The notes beneath the pieces are model-generated. The model ran no database searches. It saw only the letters and a list, made by a program, of their open reading frames with translations, and was not told where the DNA came from. The translations under genes were made by a program, and so were the position numbers. Shown in pieces: positions 49,798 through 60,400 of a stretch of 64,000 nucleotides of DNA. The stretch comes from Plumapathes pennacea (lineage: Eukaryota; Cnidaria; Anthozoa; Antipatharia; Myriopathidae). The stretch spans positions 17,180,436-17,244,435 of the forward strand of contig OZ038470.1 of assembly GCA_964036295.1 (NCBI GenBank). The letters are read 5' to 3'. Positions within the stretch are counted from its first letter, which is position 1. Every line of letters starts with the position of its first letter.

Positions 49798-50610
49798 TCA
49801 TTGATAGCAAACATAGTTCTTCATTAGCAAGGGAAGTGGTAGACTCTGTACATTCTTGTCTATGTCTCCGGAACTGTTTTGCTTGCTTCTTGTTTTGTTG
49901 TGAGCGTTTTGCAACACTTTTCGGATCACTACTCTACATATCTGCTGTAAACTGTGCAGGTTTTGTGTGTTGCATTGATCACAAGTGCCTTGTTTGTCGA
50001 TCACCATATTTTTCTGCTTTTGACATTCGCTACAATAATGACTGTAGCAGCATTCACACTGGAGCAAGAGCAAACAAGCATAAGCCTTAGACAAATGAAA
50101 TATGATATCTAAAACAGAGATCTATATAGAAATTGTCCAGAGACCATTAATCCTTAATTGGAAAGTTTAAAAAAATGAGAAGTAATACACTAGTTTCTTG
50201 TATGGATTTCGAGTGTACAATCTAATTACATCAAAAACCGCACTCGCGGCTATAATTAAAGGATAAAACATTTTTAGGTATCAGCGGAGCACAGGTAACT
50301 GATCTCTCACCTTACTGAAAGGCACGTCAGTACAGAGATCACAGAAGCGTTTCTTGCAGCCCCTACAACTCGGACGTGCGATGCTGGCGTGATTTGCACA
50401 CAACAAGATCGAGCGAGGGTCTTCTGGATCACAGCGTCTGCAACCAAATCCACATGGGTCACAGAAGAACTTCCCACAAAAACCGTACTGGCACTGATTT
50501 AAACACCACTCCGGTACTGAAGCTCCACAGTCCTCACATTCCCCATTTTGTTCAGAGTTTTCAGTGAGGTATCGCACAGAAAAGTCCACTCTGAGAGAGA
50601 AAGAGGCCAT
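49798..50610 (-). CDS. Cysteine-rich, probably zinc-binding protein of unknown function (2 exons)
   Basis: Exon 1 is 50610-50311 (100 codons, donor GTGAGA) and exon 2 is 50058-49798 (86 codons plus stop, acceptor CTCCAG); 186 aa. An alternative acceptor at CTAAG would add ten residues. About 23 cysteines occur, many as C-x2-C or C-x3-C pairs: CEDC, CLNQC, CDPC, CRRC, CRGC, CDLC, CECC, CDQC. Their spacing suggests several small zinc sites (B-box or RING-like), but I recognise no named family. The C-terminal 50 residues are Cys-poor and basic/Ser-rich. The ATG at 50610 follows an E2F-like TTTGGCGC in the plus strand. Head-to-head with C8orf33 (146 bp between start codons) and tail-to-tail with CLCN6. 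Confidence 0.72.
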
Positions 50611-50756
50611 TTTGGCGCAATGTTTTGAAAATGAAAACAAACAACTTGCATTCCCGCACGTCACGCGATACAAGGCAGGTTCTGATTGGTTTAAAAATTG
50701 TTCTATTTGATTGGCCTATTTTGGTCCGAATTTGATTGGCTACTGTGATTTTTAAG
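50611..50756. promoter_or_regulatory. Bidirectional promoter with three evenly spaced CCAAT boxes
   Basis: 146 bp separate the divergent ATGs. Three reverse CCAAT boxes (ATTGG) begin at 50685, 50710 and 50735, exactly 25 bp apart. A TTTTGGCGC E2F-like site overlaps the left start (50610-50618). AAGATGGCGGA, a YY1-like motif, overlaps the right start codon. Confidence 0.6.
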
Positions 50757-53648
50757 ATGGCGGACGAAGTGGAACAAGGGCAGAAAGAACTCACATCAAA
50801 ACAGAAGAAAAATAAAAGGAAGAAAGAGGCTGCGAAACGTAAAAAGCAGCAGAAACAAAAGGTATGTACAGCACAATAAAGTATGGCTCTAAAAATAAAC
50901 GCCTTAACTTTGCATCTATTATAATCACAGGTCATTAATATCTCAAACTTTTTTTTGTGTCGCGCGAAAATTTCTGCGAACATGATACTTCCAACCAAAA
51001 AGTGCCCGATTTTGTACGTTACAGGAATTAGAAAACACTGACGCACAGGAGGATGCACAGCAAACAAAAGCTGACCAGGTATGCTGGACTGTACGTTTCT
51101 GTACAAAACCAAGCTTAGTAGAAATATCCACGTAGTAGACTTAATGCGGTTGTTGTAAAAAGCTGCAATGTCGGTTGCTGTATATGTCGAGATTTGGCCA
51201 GGGGTCATACTAAGTCAAAGGGAATGCCCCTGGGATGAGTAGAGCTGAAGAACTTCAGCTCAGGAAATGACCCCAGGGGGTGGGGGGGAGTACTCATCAT
51301 AATTTTGGGTAGGTGTGCCGCTCAGTCCTGAAAACCCTATTTCAGACCAAAATATCTGATTTTCTATACCCATTTCAGACCTGATTCCAAAGACGTATAC
51401 CCTATTTCAGACCCAAAATGTATACCCTATTTCAGACCTTTTTCCAGAAACTTTTTTCTTTTGCAACGGTTTCCACCCTGTGTTTTCTTCCATTTGCTGT
51501 GCAATATCTGTGGCGGCACATTTCCGATAAAATTATACCTATCCTATCACTAGACTAAAAAGAAAAAATTGATACCCTATTTCAGACAAAAAGGCAAAAT
51601 TTATACCCTACTTTAGACTAAAAATGCTTGAAAAATAATGATATCCTTTGGGGCAGCACATACCTATATGGCTTATATATGGGAGTACTACCCCTGGGGA
51701 TGCCCATGCAATGTGGAGACTGTCATGTAAAGTGGGAGAGTTGGCATGTCTGCCATTTGGCCAGGGTTGTTAAGAACCTTGTTTTAAACCCCAGTAATTT
51801 TGATATTAGAAATAAATAATAAATACCAACAATTTAATGAAATCAAAATTCACTGCAGTCTCCAGAAGAGAGGTTTCAGCAGGAGTTGGCCTGGTGTATT
51901 GAGAAAATGGAGCTCAGACTGATGACTCAGAAACCAGATAAGAAACAAGGTAGAAAATCAAAACAATGCTGCATTTTTATGATAATACTCTGTTTTGATT
52001 AATCACTGACATTGAACATATCAAACGATCAGCCAAAGCCAGTTGCTAGAATTAGAATTTATATTAATCATAAGTGCTCACTTTCCCATTCCTTTAATGT
52101 TTGCTGCTCTAACATTCTACAGGAAACCAGACTGTGCACTTGATCAAAAGTTTAAAATCTGTCAAGACACCTCTGGTAAGTTACAGTGAGCCACTTTTCA
52201 CATTGCCCAGGGGTGTACCAGTATACAATATTTCTTCTTCTAATATTTCTTTCTGGTCCGGATTTCAGTTTTGGCAGCTATTCATTTTTTTTCCTAGCAG
52301 GCAAGTGGGGTGGATGTATAATTTTCTATTGTTCTAAGGAAGAGACCAAATTTCCTCCTTCCCTTCCTGGTTTTTAATGAATGCAGCCTTTAATCAGGAT
52401 CTTATCAAATGAACCATTAGTGCATTATGTCATACTTTGTTATCACTGTAAATGCAATTAAGTAGTGTTCACTTACAGTAAAGTGTTGACTAATATGAGT
52501 CAGACCTTTTGAGTGGTCGCTTATGAGAGCTTAAAACAAAAGAAAAGACCAATTTGGTAATTCCCAAACGTGGTTGGGGTCGCTTTATGAGAGCTATATT
52601 ACAGTGTCTGAATGACAATTCAAACTGGGTTTCACAGAGGTGGTCATAACTAGAGCTGGTTGTTTACGATTTACAATCTGTGGTCACTAATTAAGAAATG
52701 TGTGACCAGAGTTTGTCTTTTGTTTCAGCCAAGAAAAAGACAGATCATGTTTTCTGTGCTTGGGGATTACAGAAGCAAGATGCATGAGGATGTACAGAGA
52801 AAACAACAAAGTAAAAGGACTTTTGGTGTTTTTGTTATTATGATTATTTTATGATATATATAGTAATAGGGCACCATGCACTGCCAGCGCATTTTTGTGG
52901 ATTTTGTGTCAGTACCAGGCCAGCTGGCTACAAAGATAAATCAGGGATCACAGTAGACTCACAATGTAATTATGGTATGACACAACATTTTTGTTTTTTT
53001 CTAAAATGTTAAATTTCAGAGCCTGCAATAGATCCTGCCCTCTCAGCTGTGAAGCCAACAGAGCAGAAAAGTATATTTCTTAGAACCTGTTACAGCATGC
53101 ACCAGAACTCCACTGAGTGTGAGGTGAGGCAAATTACTTTAAATTATCACTGAGATACTGCATGGCTCAAGCTTACTTTGACCCCTAAAAGGCACCAATA
53201 AAAGCATACCAAGAATTTAAAGTTTCAAGGGAATTTAAATGCTATAAAGATGACATCATCAATCACTTTCTCCCTTGTAGGTTTCAAACAAGAGTTTATT
53301 TGACTGACACCCAACCCCTAAACGGTACCACGTCACATAAAAATGCCAGAGTTTGGTGTTGAGCACCCTAAGTGGTACCAAAACTATAATTTTGACCCCT
53401 AAGCAGTATAACAAGCATCCCTGCCCTTTTTTATATGGGAGTCACCCCCCCCCCCCCCCAAGTTTGATAACTTGAACAATTCAGTGCTTGCAAAAGTTTG
53501 CATATTGTCAATGTATTATACCCTCCTTTCTAAGTCTGCCTCTGATTCTGTGGTACACTTCTCTTTCAAGGTATCGCAGGACTCAAGCACAAGCCAGTCA
53601 AGCAAGTTTATCACATCTGATAACAGTTTTAGGTTTGATTTTGGTTAG
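50757..53648 (+). CDS. C8orf33: UPF0488 family protein (C8orf33 orthologue), 7 exons
   Basis: Exons: 50757-50861, 51025-51078, 51859-51949, 52123-52175, 52729-52810, 53020-53123, 53571-53648; phases agree; 188 aa. The function is unknown in the family. Features: a Lys-rich basic N-terminus (KQKKNKRKKEAAKRKKQQK, likely nuclear/nucleolar), the conserved core ELAWCIEKMELRLMTQKP, then TPLPRKRQIMFSVLGDYRSK, which is the family signature, and the C-terminal FRFDFG that matches the human C-terminal FRFNFF. The start is the first ATG, in a YY1-like context. Introns 2 and 6 contain transposon-like inserts. Confidence 0.88.
51270..51705. mobile_element. TIR element related to the one at 42.3 kb, in C8orf33 intron 2
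   Basis: The left end CCCCAGGGGGTGGGGGGGAG then TACTC is inverted relative to the right end GGGAGTACTACCCCTGGGG. The body has several copies of ATACCCTATTTCAGAC, the counterpart of ACCCTGTTTAAGACA in the 42.3-kb element. Confidence 0.62.
53170..53462. repeat. Probable dispersed repeat in C8orf33 intron 6
   Basis: The sequence carries repeated TTTTGACCCCTAA and GGTACCA phrases and ends at GGGAGTCA plus a C15 tract. It resembles decayed DNA-transposon sequence of the C-rich TIR type. The limits are approximate. Confidence 0.4.
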
Positions 53649-53816
53649 TGTATTGTTTGACTTATGTTGGCCAGCATTTTCATCCTGGACGAATGCTCTC
53701 AAACACTGAAATGCATCGAACTCTCCAACACAAGGAGAGGCATACACTGAACATTATTTTACACAACTTATTTGTAGTTAATTTTCATCAAAATTGTGCT
53801 TGTTGAATACTTTGTA

Positions 53817-53962
53817 CAGTAGAACCCCCAAGAATTAGTTTGAGATAGTGGGGGATCGAGGTAGCAGGGTTCTACCAAGTTCATTTCCGAGGGGAAATTA
53901 GATTCTGTTGGAGATATCGGGGAGTTCGAAATAACCAAGTTTGAGATAGAGGGGTTCTACTG
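53817..53962. mobile_element. Mariner-type MITE, TA target site
   Basis: The termini CAGTAGAACCCCC and GGGGTTCTACTG are inverted repeats, flanked by TA on both sides (53815-53816, 53963-53964). Internally TTTGAGATAG occurs near both ends. The 146-bp element lies between the convergent genes C8orf33 and CDCA3. Confidence 0.82.
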
Positions 53963-54503
53963 TAGTTGATTTTGTTTTTAAATTTTCCGAGTAGTTGAAA
54001 AACTCTGTTAGTGCAGTTGACATTGGTTGTTACTGATAAATTCATTGACTACACATAATATTGTGAGATATTTTTATGGGGATTTCCATTTTGCAAATGA
54101 AGCATGAAGTTTCCATACTCGAGAAAGAAATAGCAGATATTAATATTTATTTTAGCTACATTGTCTTTTCTTTTATATATACAGAATCGCACAAGTATTA
54201 TCCAATTATAATAACATAATATATCGCATTAGCTCTGACCAACCCTGGATGTTACATGCAAAAAAAAAAAAAAAAAAAAAGTACCAATCTACTACACAAC
54301 TCCTTGAAATCTTGTTTCGTCCAAAGTCAATGTTCATAAAATTAAAATTTTCTGGTTCAGTGAACAGTGTACATCAGTCAGAATGGGCCTGCTACTGGAG
54401 TCGTTTACATTTTTACTTGATACAATATTATCCTAATAGCCCGTTGTCCAAACTTCATACCTAAGACATCTATTATAACTGTTTTTTTGTGTTATTTAGC
54501 TAA
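53963..54503. other. Convergent spacer, 3' UTR side of CDCA3-like gene
   Basis: AT-rich sequence with an A20 tract at about 54260. No gene is recognised. The right part is presumably the CDCA3-like 3' UTR. Confidence 0.35.
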
Positions 54504-55142
54504 TCAGAATACCGCATTCATTGCGGGATTTTCCTTGCCAGAGCCCAGTTTAGTATAGTGTGCTCCGTTTTTCTTGTTCACCGTCTTGTTCTTCTTGAGC
54601 TCGGCTTCTCCGAGGTCGATGCTGTTTCGCTGTGTCAATGGCGAGCGTGGAATCGGTGCGACCTTGTCTGTGAACAGCTTCTGTGGAACCGATTGGCGTC
54701 GAGAAGCTCTGCGCTGTCTTCTAAAGTCTCCGGGGCTTACAGTTTGCTTAAGAAGCCTTGCTTGATCTTTCTTATTCAAAGCTGCTGCGGAAGACGTCGT
54801 TTCTGGCATTGCTTGTGGGATTTTGCTGTCCTCTTGCTCTGGAAGCTCGACTCTCTCAACTGCTGTACTTGCATTTCTGCTTGTCTTCGAGTTTCTGCGT
54901 ACCTCGACAACGATTGGAGTGCGATCTATCAAAGGGGCTGGGGATCTTGGATCTGGGATGTCTATCTTGAGTTCTCTATTTTGTGGTGATTCATCGTATT
55001 CTTGAAGCTGTATGGGAGTCCTCGGTGCTGTCCCAGGTGAGCGAGGATCTTGTACTTGTTTTAGTTTACCAATTCGTTTGTCTTGAAGCTCTGGTGTCTC
55101 GGCCGGAATTTCAACCCATCGTTTACTCTCTTGTGCTCCCAT
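54504..55142 (-). CDS. CDCA3: Cell division cycle-associated protein 3-like (Tome-1), single exon
   Basis: Intronless 212-aa frame. The ATG at 55142 begins MGAQESKRW, comparable to the MGSAKS start of vertebrate CDCA3. Two DPRSP motifs follow (residues about 30-34 and in DIPDPRSP), each with a nearby RTPI. Then come RRASRRQS, RSPLTQR, and a C-terminal KEN box in GKENP that fits APC/C-Cdh1-dependent turnover. In vertebrates the protein acts in an SCF complex that promotes Wee1 destruction and mitotic entry. The protein is low-complexity apart from these motifs, so the call rests on motif order, length and N-terminus. Its promoter has CCAAT and CHR-like motifs. Divergent with TTLL10. Confidence 0.78.
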   Translation of the reverse strand: MGAQESKRWVEIPAETPELQDKRIGKLKQVQDPRSPGTAPRTPIQLQEYDESPQNRELKIDIPDPRSPAPLIDRTPIVVEVRRNSKTSRNASTAVERVELPEQEDSKIPQAMPETTSSAAALNKKDQARLLKQTVSPGDFRRQRRASRRQSVPQKLFTDKVAPIPRSPLTQRNSIDLGEAELKKNKTVNKKNGAHYTKLGSGKENPAMNAVF

Positions 55143-55567
55143 ATTTGCAGAAAATCTTCGAAAGCAAACAAAGTTCTGTATGGAAAACGTTCGATCTTCA
55201 CACAACGTGGCGTTCCGTTCAACTGTGCGACGATTCAAAATTCAAAATTTAAAATGTGGGAATCAACCAATCAGACGAAGGTAACTAATACTGCGAGACC
55301 GCATGCCATATGGCTGCTGGGCTCAACATTAGTATTTTTTGTTTTTATATTTTTGGACCTGACGGTTTTGAGTTGCTTTTGACCTCTTTCGCTTGGGGCA
55401 TCAACGGTCAGATGTCTGAAATTTTTAAAATTATTTCAGTTGCTTGCATCGACTTTTATCAATGTGACACAAAAGCGTCCAATCCAGCAGGGAGGGGAGG
55501 GGGTGGTTTTGTCACGTTGCTTAGACGACCGGACAAATTGAGTCGGCCAAGAACGTGATCGTTGGTC
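55143..55567. promoter_or_regulatory. Divergent promoter CDCA3 / TTLL10 with CCAAT and CHR-like motifs
   Basis: 425 bp between start codons. Reading toward CDCA3 (minus strand), TTTGAA occurs twice (plus-strand TTCAAA at 55234-55239 and 55241-55246). A CCAAT box in ACCAATCAG is at 55267-55271, about 25-33 bp farther upstream. CHR (TTYGAA) plus CCAAT at this spacing is the usual layout of G2/M genes. Confidence 0.5.
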
Positions 55568-57373
55568 ATGACACGAACTCCGTTAAAAGAGAGAACGATG
55601 GATGCTGGGGATCGAACACATCAATGCGGTGGCCGTAGCCGTCCGTTAGCGATGGAAATCTCGTTCCCAGATGAAGCAAAGAAAGACGAACAGGTCCCGG
55701 CAGTGAACCTGCAAGACGCATTTCTGAAGTTCAGACAAAAGCGGCAGGTATGTATGTACAGGGAATGACATCTGTACAATGAAGTTAGATGTCAGATAGA
55801 TCAATAATTCTGCTGAAACTGCTTTCTGAATGAGTGAGGTTTTAAAACACATTGGGTTGTCCGAGTCCATAATTTATGCAAAAGAAGTTGTGTTTTGTGT
55901 TTGGTAAAATTACAAACTGATCGTTTATTTAATTCTTCTTTATATGACTTTAGGATTTCTGTGCGAAGCAAAATTGCGTAGATTGATATATTATAAAGCA
56001 GCTAGTTCCAAAATTTAAAGGCCATAGTCCCCCCTCAGCAAGAGTAACACGGCCTTCTAACACTGTATTGAAACATCAACCAGACACAGCAGCAGCTTTT
56101 ATATACACTTATTAGCACCCTCCAGGTGTGGTGGGGAAGGGGGGAGGTAATGGTGGCCCTAGTGTGCTCCCAGGCATTCTCACAATGACAGAACACCCCC
56201 CCCCCCCTCCCCCCCTAATTACCCCTACCCATAATCAATATCTATCACCTGGGATCCTTTTAGGAAGATGCAAAAGTGATCTTATCTTCCTGTCTCAGGC
56301 TAAGTTTTTGCAACTAAAGTCAACAAATCCTGTGGCATGCCTATGAATGTCCCTGATTTTGCCTTCTCAGTCCCACTGTATGATATTAGTACAAAATGTG
56401 CATGTGTGCTTGTGTGTGATTTTAATCTATAAGCACCCATTATGTACCATATGCTAGTCAGACACCAGACCTTGGGAGGGTGAACAAACTACAAGTCTTA
56501 ATATGCTTTTTTTTTTCTTTTTTTTTTTGTTTGTTTGTTTTTTGTCTTTGTCTGTTTGTTTTTTTGTTGTTGTTGTTGCACAGAAAGAGATACAGCAGGC
56601 CAAAGATATGGAAAAGAAAGCCATAGAGTCAAGAAGTAACCCTCAACAAATGTCCAAGCTGAGACAGAAGTTTGTTGAACAAGCTAAATTATACTTTGGT
56701 GTTCCATATGCAAAACGCTACCATGAGCCAGGAAGTAAGTTATATTGTAAATATGGTGTGTGTTGGACTACAATTTAACACAGTGCTAGAAAGGATGATC
56801 ACTGAAAATAATCAAGGTTATTGATAATAACCCTTGAGGTCATGATAAAAGTAACCCTACCTCAGTGATAACATGTTCTATTGTCTCCTAACTGAAACTT
56901 TGCTTCTGACTCATGTAGCGGCCTTTTATGACTCCCCATTATTCTTGGACTGTTGTGGTCTTGTACGTCAAGTTCTCCGAGATCTCAAGGAGGATTTTGG
57001 CTTTGTGATTGGGCCATGGAATCAAGCATACTTGGTAAGTGACTCCAAAAACTCTACTTGTAGCAACAATAGCAGCAACATTTTTATTTGCACCTCTCAA
57101 AGGATAGACTTATAGCTTACAATGAATGGTAAAAGGGCAATCTACACCAGGCTGTTTTTTTTATTGGGGCAGGCAAAAATGATTGAAATATGTGAAGGTA
57201 AACATTGCATTGCAAGACAAACAAAAAACTAGCAGACCTAATAAAACAAAACCAAACCATTGATAGTGCTGATTGCTCCAGGGTGCAGGGATTACAATAC
57301 TTCCCTTCACTTTACACAGCTGGATTTTGAGAGTTTAACTTATCAAGCTTCATTGCCTGACAATCCTTTCTCT

Positions 57374-57405
<32 letters not shown>

Positions 57406-60400
57406 TTTCAGTATGATGTTCTTCCTATTGTCATTGATAAAGAAGAGGACATGAAACCAGGGGATCTTGTTTTTATCTCAGGAACATATTTCAATCCAAA
57501 ATGTAAGTTGCTTTGAGCAGTTGCAGCTTCAAGCACTTTGTGCTTTGACAGGACGAGGAGAACTGTCCATATTTTATAGAGTTGTACATGATATTATAGG
57601 TGTCTGTAAGGAGAGGCATTTGATTGGTATGGATTTATGTTTAAAAATGGCTCTTTTTTACATCAAACAGATGAGGTATGATCTTTTGAACCTCAAAATT
57701 CTCCTTACTAAACTCAGCTCTTATTTACAGCAGTTGAACCTGTTCAGAAATTCTTTTCTTTTCTTATCCTTTGTATGTTATTTATTTATTTATTTATTTA
57801 TTTATTCATTCATATATTTATTTATTTAATATTTATTTATTTATTTATTTTCTCTTATATCCCTTGCATGTTTGTTAATTATATGAAGTTTTTGGGATTA
57901 GCATTGATCCTTTCCTATGTGTTTTTCTTCTATAAAGCTCACAGCTTGTTCATGCCACTGCAATGTGAATCAATCTCCATTACTTGCAGGCAACCCCTTT
58001 TTTAAACTTATATTTTATATAAATTTATTATATAAATTTATAATATTTTTAATCCTTAATATTCTGTGTTTCAGCAAAGGCACAGAGACACGACATGGTC
58101 CATGTTGAGATCTGGCTTGGAGACAAAGAGAAGACGATTGGAGCAAGATGGCAGAAAGGGGTGTAAGTGTTACTAAAAAATAAAAGTAGCTATAAATATG
58201 TTTAGTTATTCAAACAGCAATAGACTCCAGGAAAAATAAGCAACAGTAGCCACCAACAAGAAAAGGGCCATAACTAATGACAACATTATCATGAATGAGA
58301 TAAACACATCAAGTTTGTACTATTAAAACTACTCTGATTTTTGCTTTGTACAGTTGTATAAATATTACTTCAAAGTTAAAGAAACACACTTTGAGATACT
58401 TATCATTACCAATATTTTTATAAGCGGAGAAATGCACTTTCAATACATGCTGCAAGAAACAACTGCAGCACAAGAAGTGTATGGTTCAACTGAAGTTGAT
58501 GATTTGCAGGAAGGAATTATATTTTGCCTGTGTTCCTGAAGCTGCCAAACTTATTTTATTCGATACTGGAACATTATCCAAAAGTGTATAACAAATCAAT
58601 CACACAACATTTCAACAGTCACCTGAAAACCACTGATAATTTTTATTGCAAAGAAGTTTATTGTCTAACTTCAAGAGAAAAAAGCCATTGTTTGTCTGCG
58701 GATAGTAACTTTACATATCTGTGATTTGCCTGTTGTGTACATACAGGGTTCAAGTTCATGATTCATACAAATTTGAGGCCAAGAGTTACCACAACATGCA
58801 GTACCACTTCAGATCCATAGACACTTGGTTAACAGGAATGTGCAAAAGCTACTGCCTACAACACACCTGGAGGAGGTCTAAATTCATGCCAGGACAGAAA
58901 TCTGTGTTTGCACTCTTAATTGAAGGAGATACATACAGTCAGGATCAGCCAGCCGAGGGTCAAGAAGATCAGACAGCCCAAAACGAAGTTGATGAAGATT
59001 GGCCAGTAGAACATGAGGAAGCGACTGCGTTAAGTGATGGTGAGCTGACCAAAGATAAAGGAGAGACTGCGTTTGATGAAGATTGTCCAGCCAGACACAA
59101 AGAGGGGACTGCAAAGTATGATGATGAGCTGGTCAGAAATAAAGGAGAGACTGCGTTTAATGTAGATCAGGCAGCCAAACACGAAGAAGGGACAGCAAAG
59201 CATGATGATAAGCTGATCGGAGATGAAGGAGAGACTGCGTTTAATGTAGATCGGGCAGCCAAACACGAAGAAGTTACCGCAAAGCATGATGATGAGTTGG
59301 TCGGAGATGAAGGAGAGACTGAGTTTAATGAAGATCGACCAGCTAAATACGAAGTGGAGACTGCAGTACATGAAGATTGGCGAGCCAAACAGGAGGAAGA
59401 GACTGCGTTTAACGAAAATTGGCGAGCCAAACACGATGGAGAGACTGCGACTAATGAAGATCGGCCAGCCATACACGACGGAGAGACTGAACTAAGTGAA
59501 GATTGGCCAGCCAAACACGAAGAAGAAACTGCAGTAAATGATCGTGAGCTCACCAAAGGTGAAGGAAAGACTGCGGTCTATGAAGATCGGCCAGCCAAAC
59601 ACGACGGAGAGACTGAACTAAGTGAAGATTGGCCAGCCAAACACGACGGAGAGACTGAACTAAGTGAAGATTGGCCAGCCAAACACGACGGAGAGACTGA
59701 ACTAAGTGAAGATTGGCCAGCCAAACACGAAGAAGAAACTGCAGTAAATGATCGTGAGCTCACCAAAGGTGAAGGAAAGAATGCGGTCTATGAAGATCGG
59801 CCAGCCAAACACGACGGAGAGACTGCAGTAAATGAAGAAGAGGCTGGGTGTCTATATCTTAAAAGTGTCTCTATCAGTAAAAATCAGTCATCTGACGATG
59901 AAAAGGACACTGTGAATTACGAAGAGGGCACCGTGAGCTATAAAGAAGAGTCTTTGAAGGATGATGCCAAAACTCTTGGTTATGGAGACGACACTGTGAA
60001 TTATGAAGACAAAGCTGCAACAGGTGAAGAGGACACTGCACATTATGAAGACGATTTCACTGTAAACTACAAGACTGGGGATTTTGAAAAAGTCAATATG
60101 CATTATGAAGCCAAGATTATGGACAAAGCAGTTGATACTGTGATTTATGAAGATAGGATCGTGAGTTCAGAGGAAGAAAGTCCTACAGTTTTCAAAGACA
60201 ACTCTGTCAGTAGTGGAGACAGCACTGTAAATGAAGGAGCATCAAAAGTGAATATAAACATTCCAAATGTTCTGGCTGACGAAGCTATGGACGTTCCAAA
60301 GGTTGAACTCTGTGTAGTTGACAAGAATCAAAGTTATACTTACGGTGAGATGAACAAGGAAGAAAGTGTGGTCCAGGAACGGTGCATTGAAAACGTTAAT

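Noticed and set aside
50561..51208. 215-codon minus-strand frame
   Set aside because: It runs across the bidirectional promoter and C8orf33 exons 1-2 and has no similarity to a known family.
54558..55252. Plus-strand frames of up to 143 codons opposite the CDCA3-like gene
   Set aside because: The minus-strand frame carries DPRSP, RTPI and KEN motifs. The plus frames are Cys/Leu-rich shadows.
59030..59766. Antisense open frames of 60-148 codons across TTLL10 exon 6
   Set aside because: The coding repeat has a 42-bp period, so the opposite strand also stays open. There is no independent evidence.
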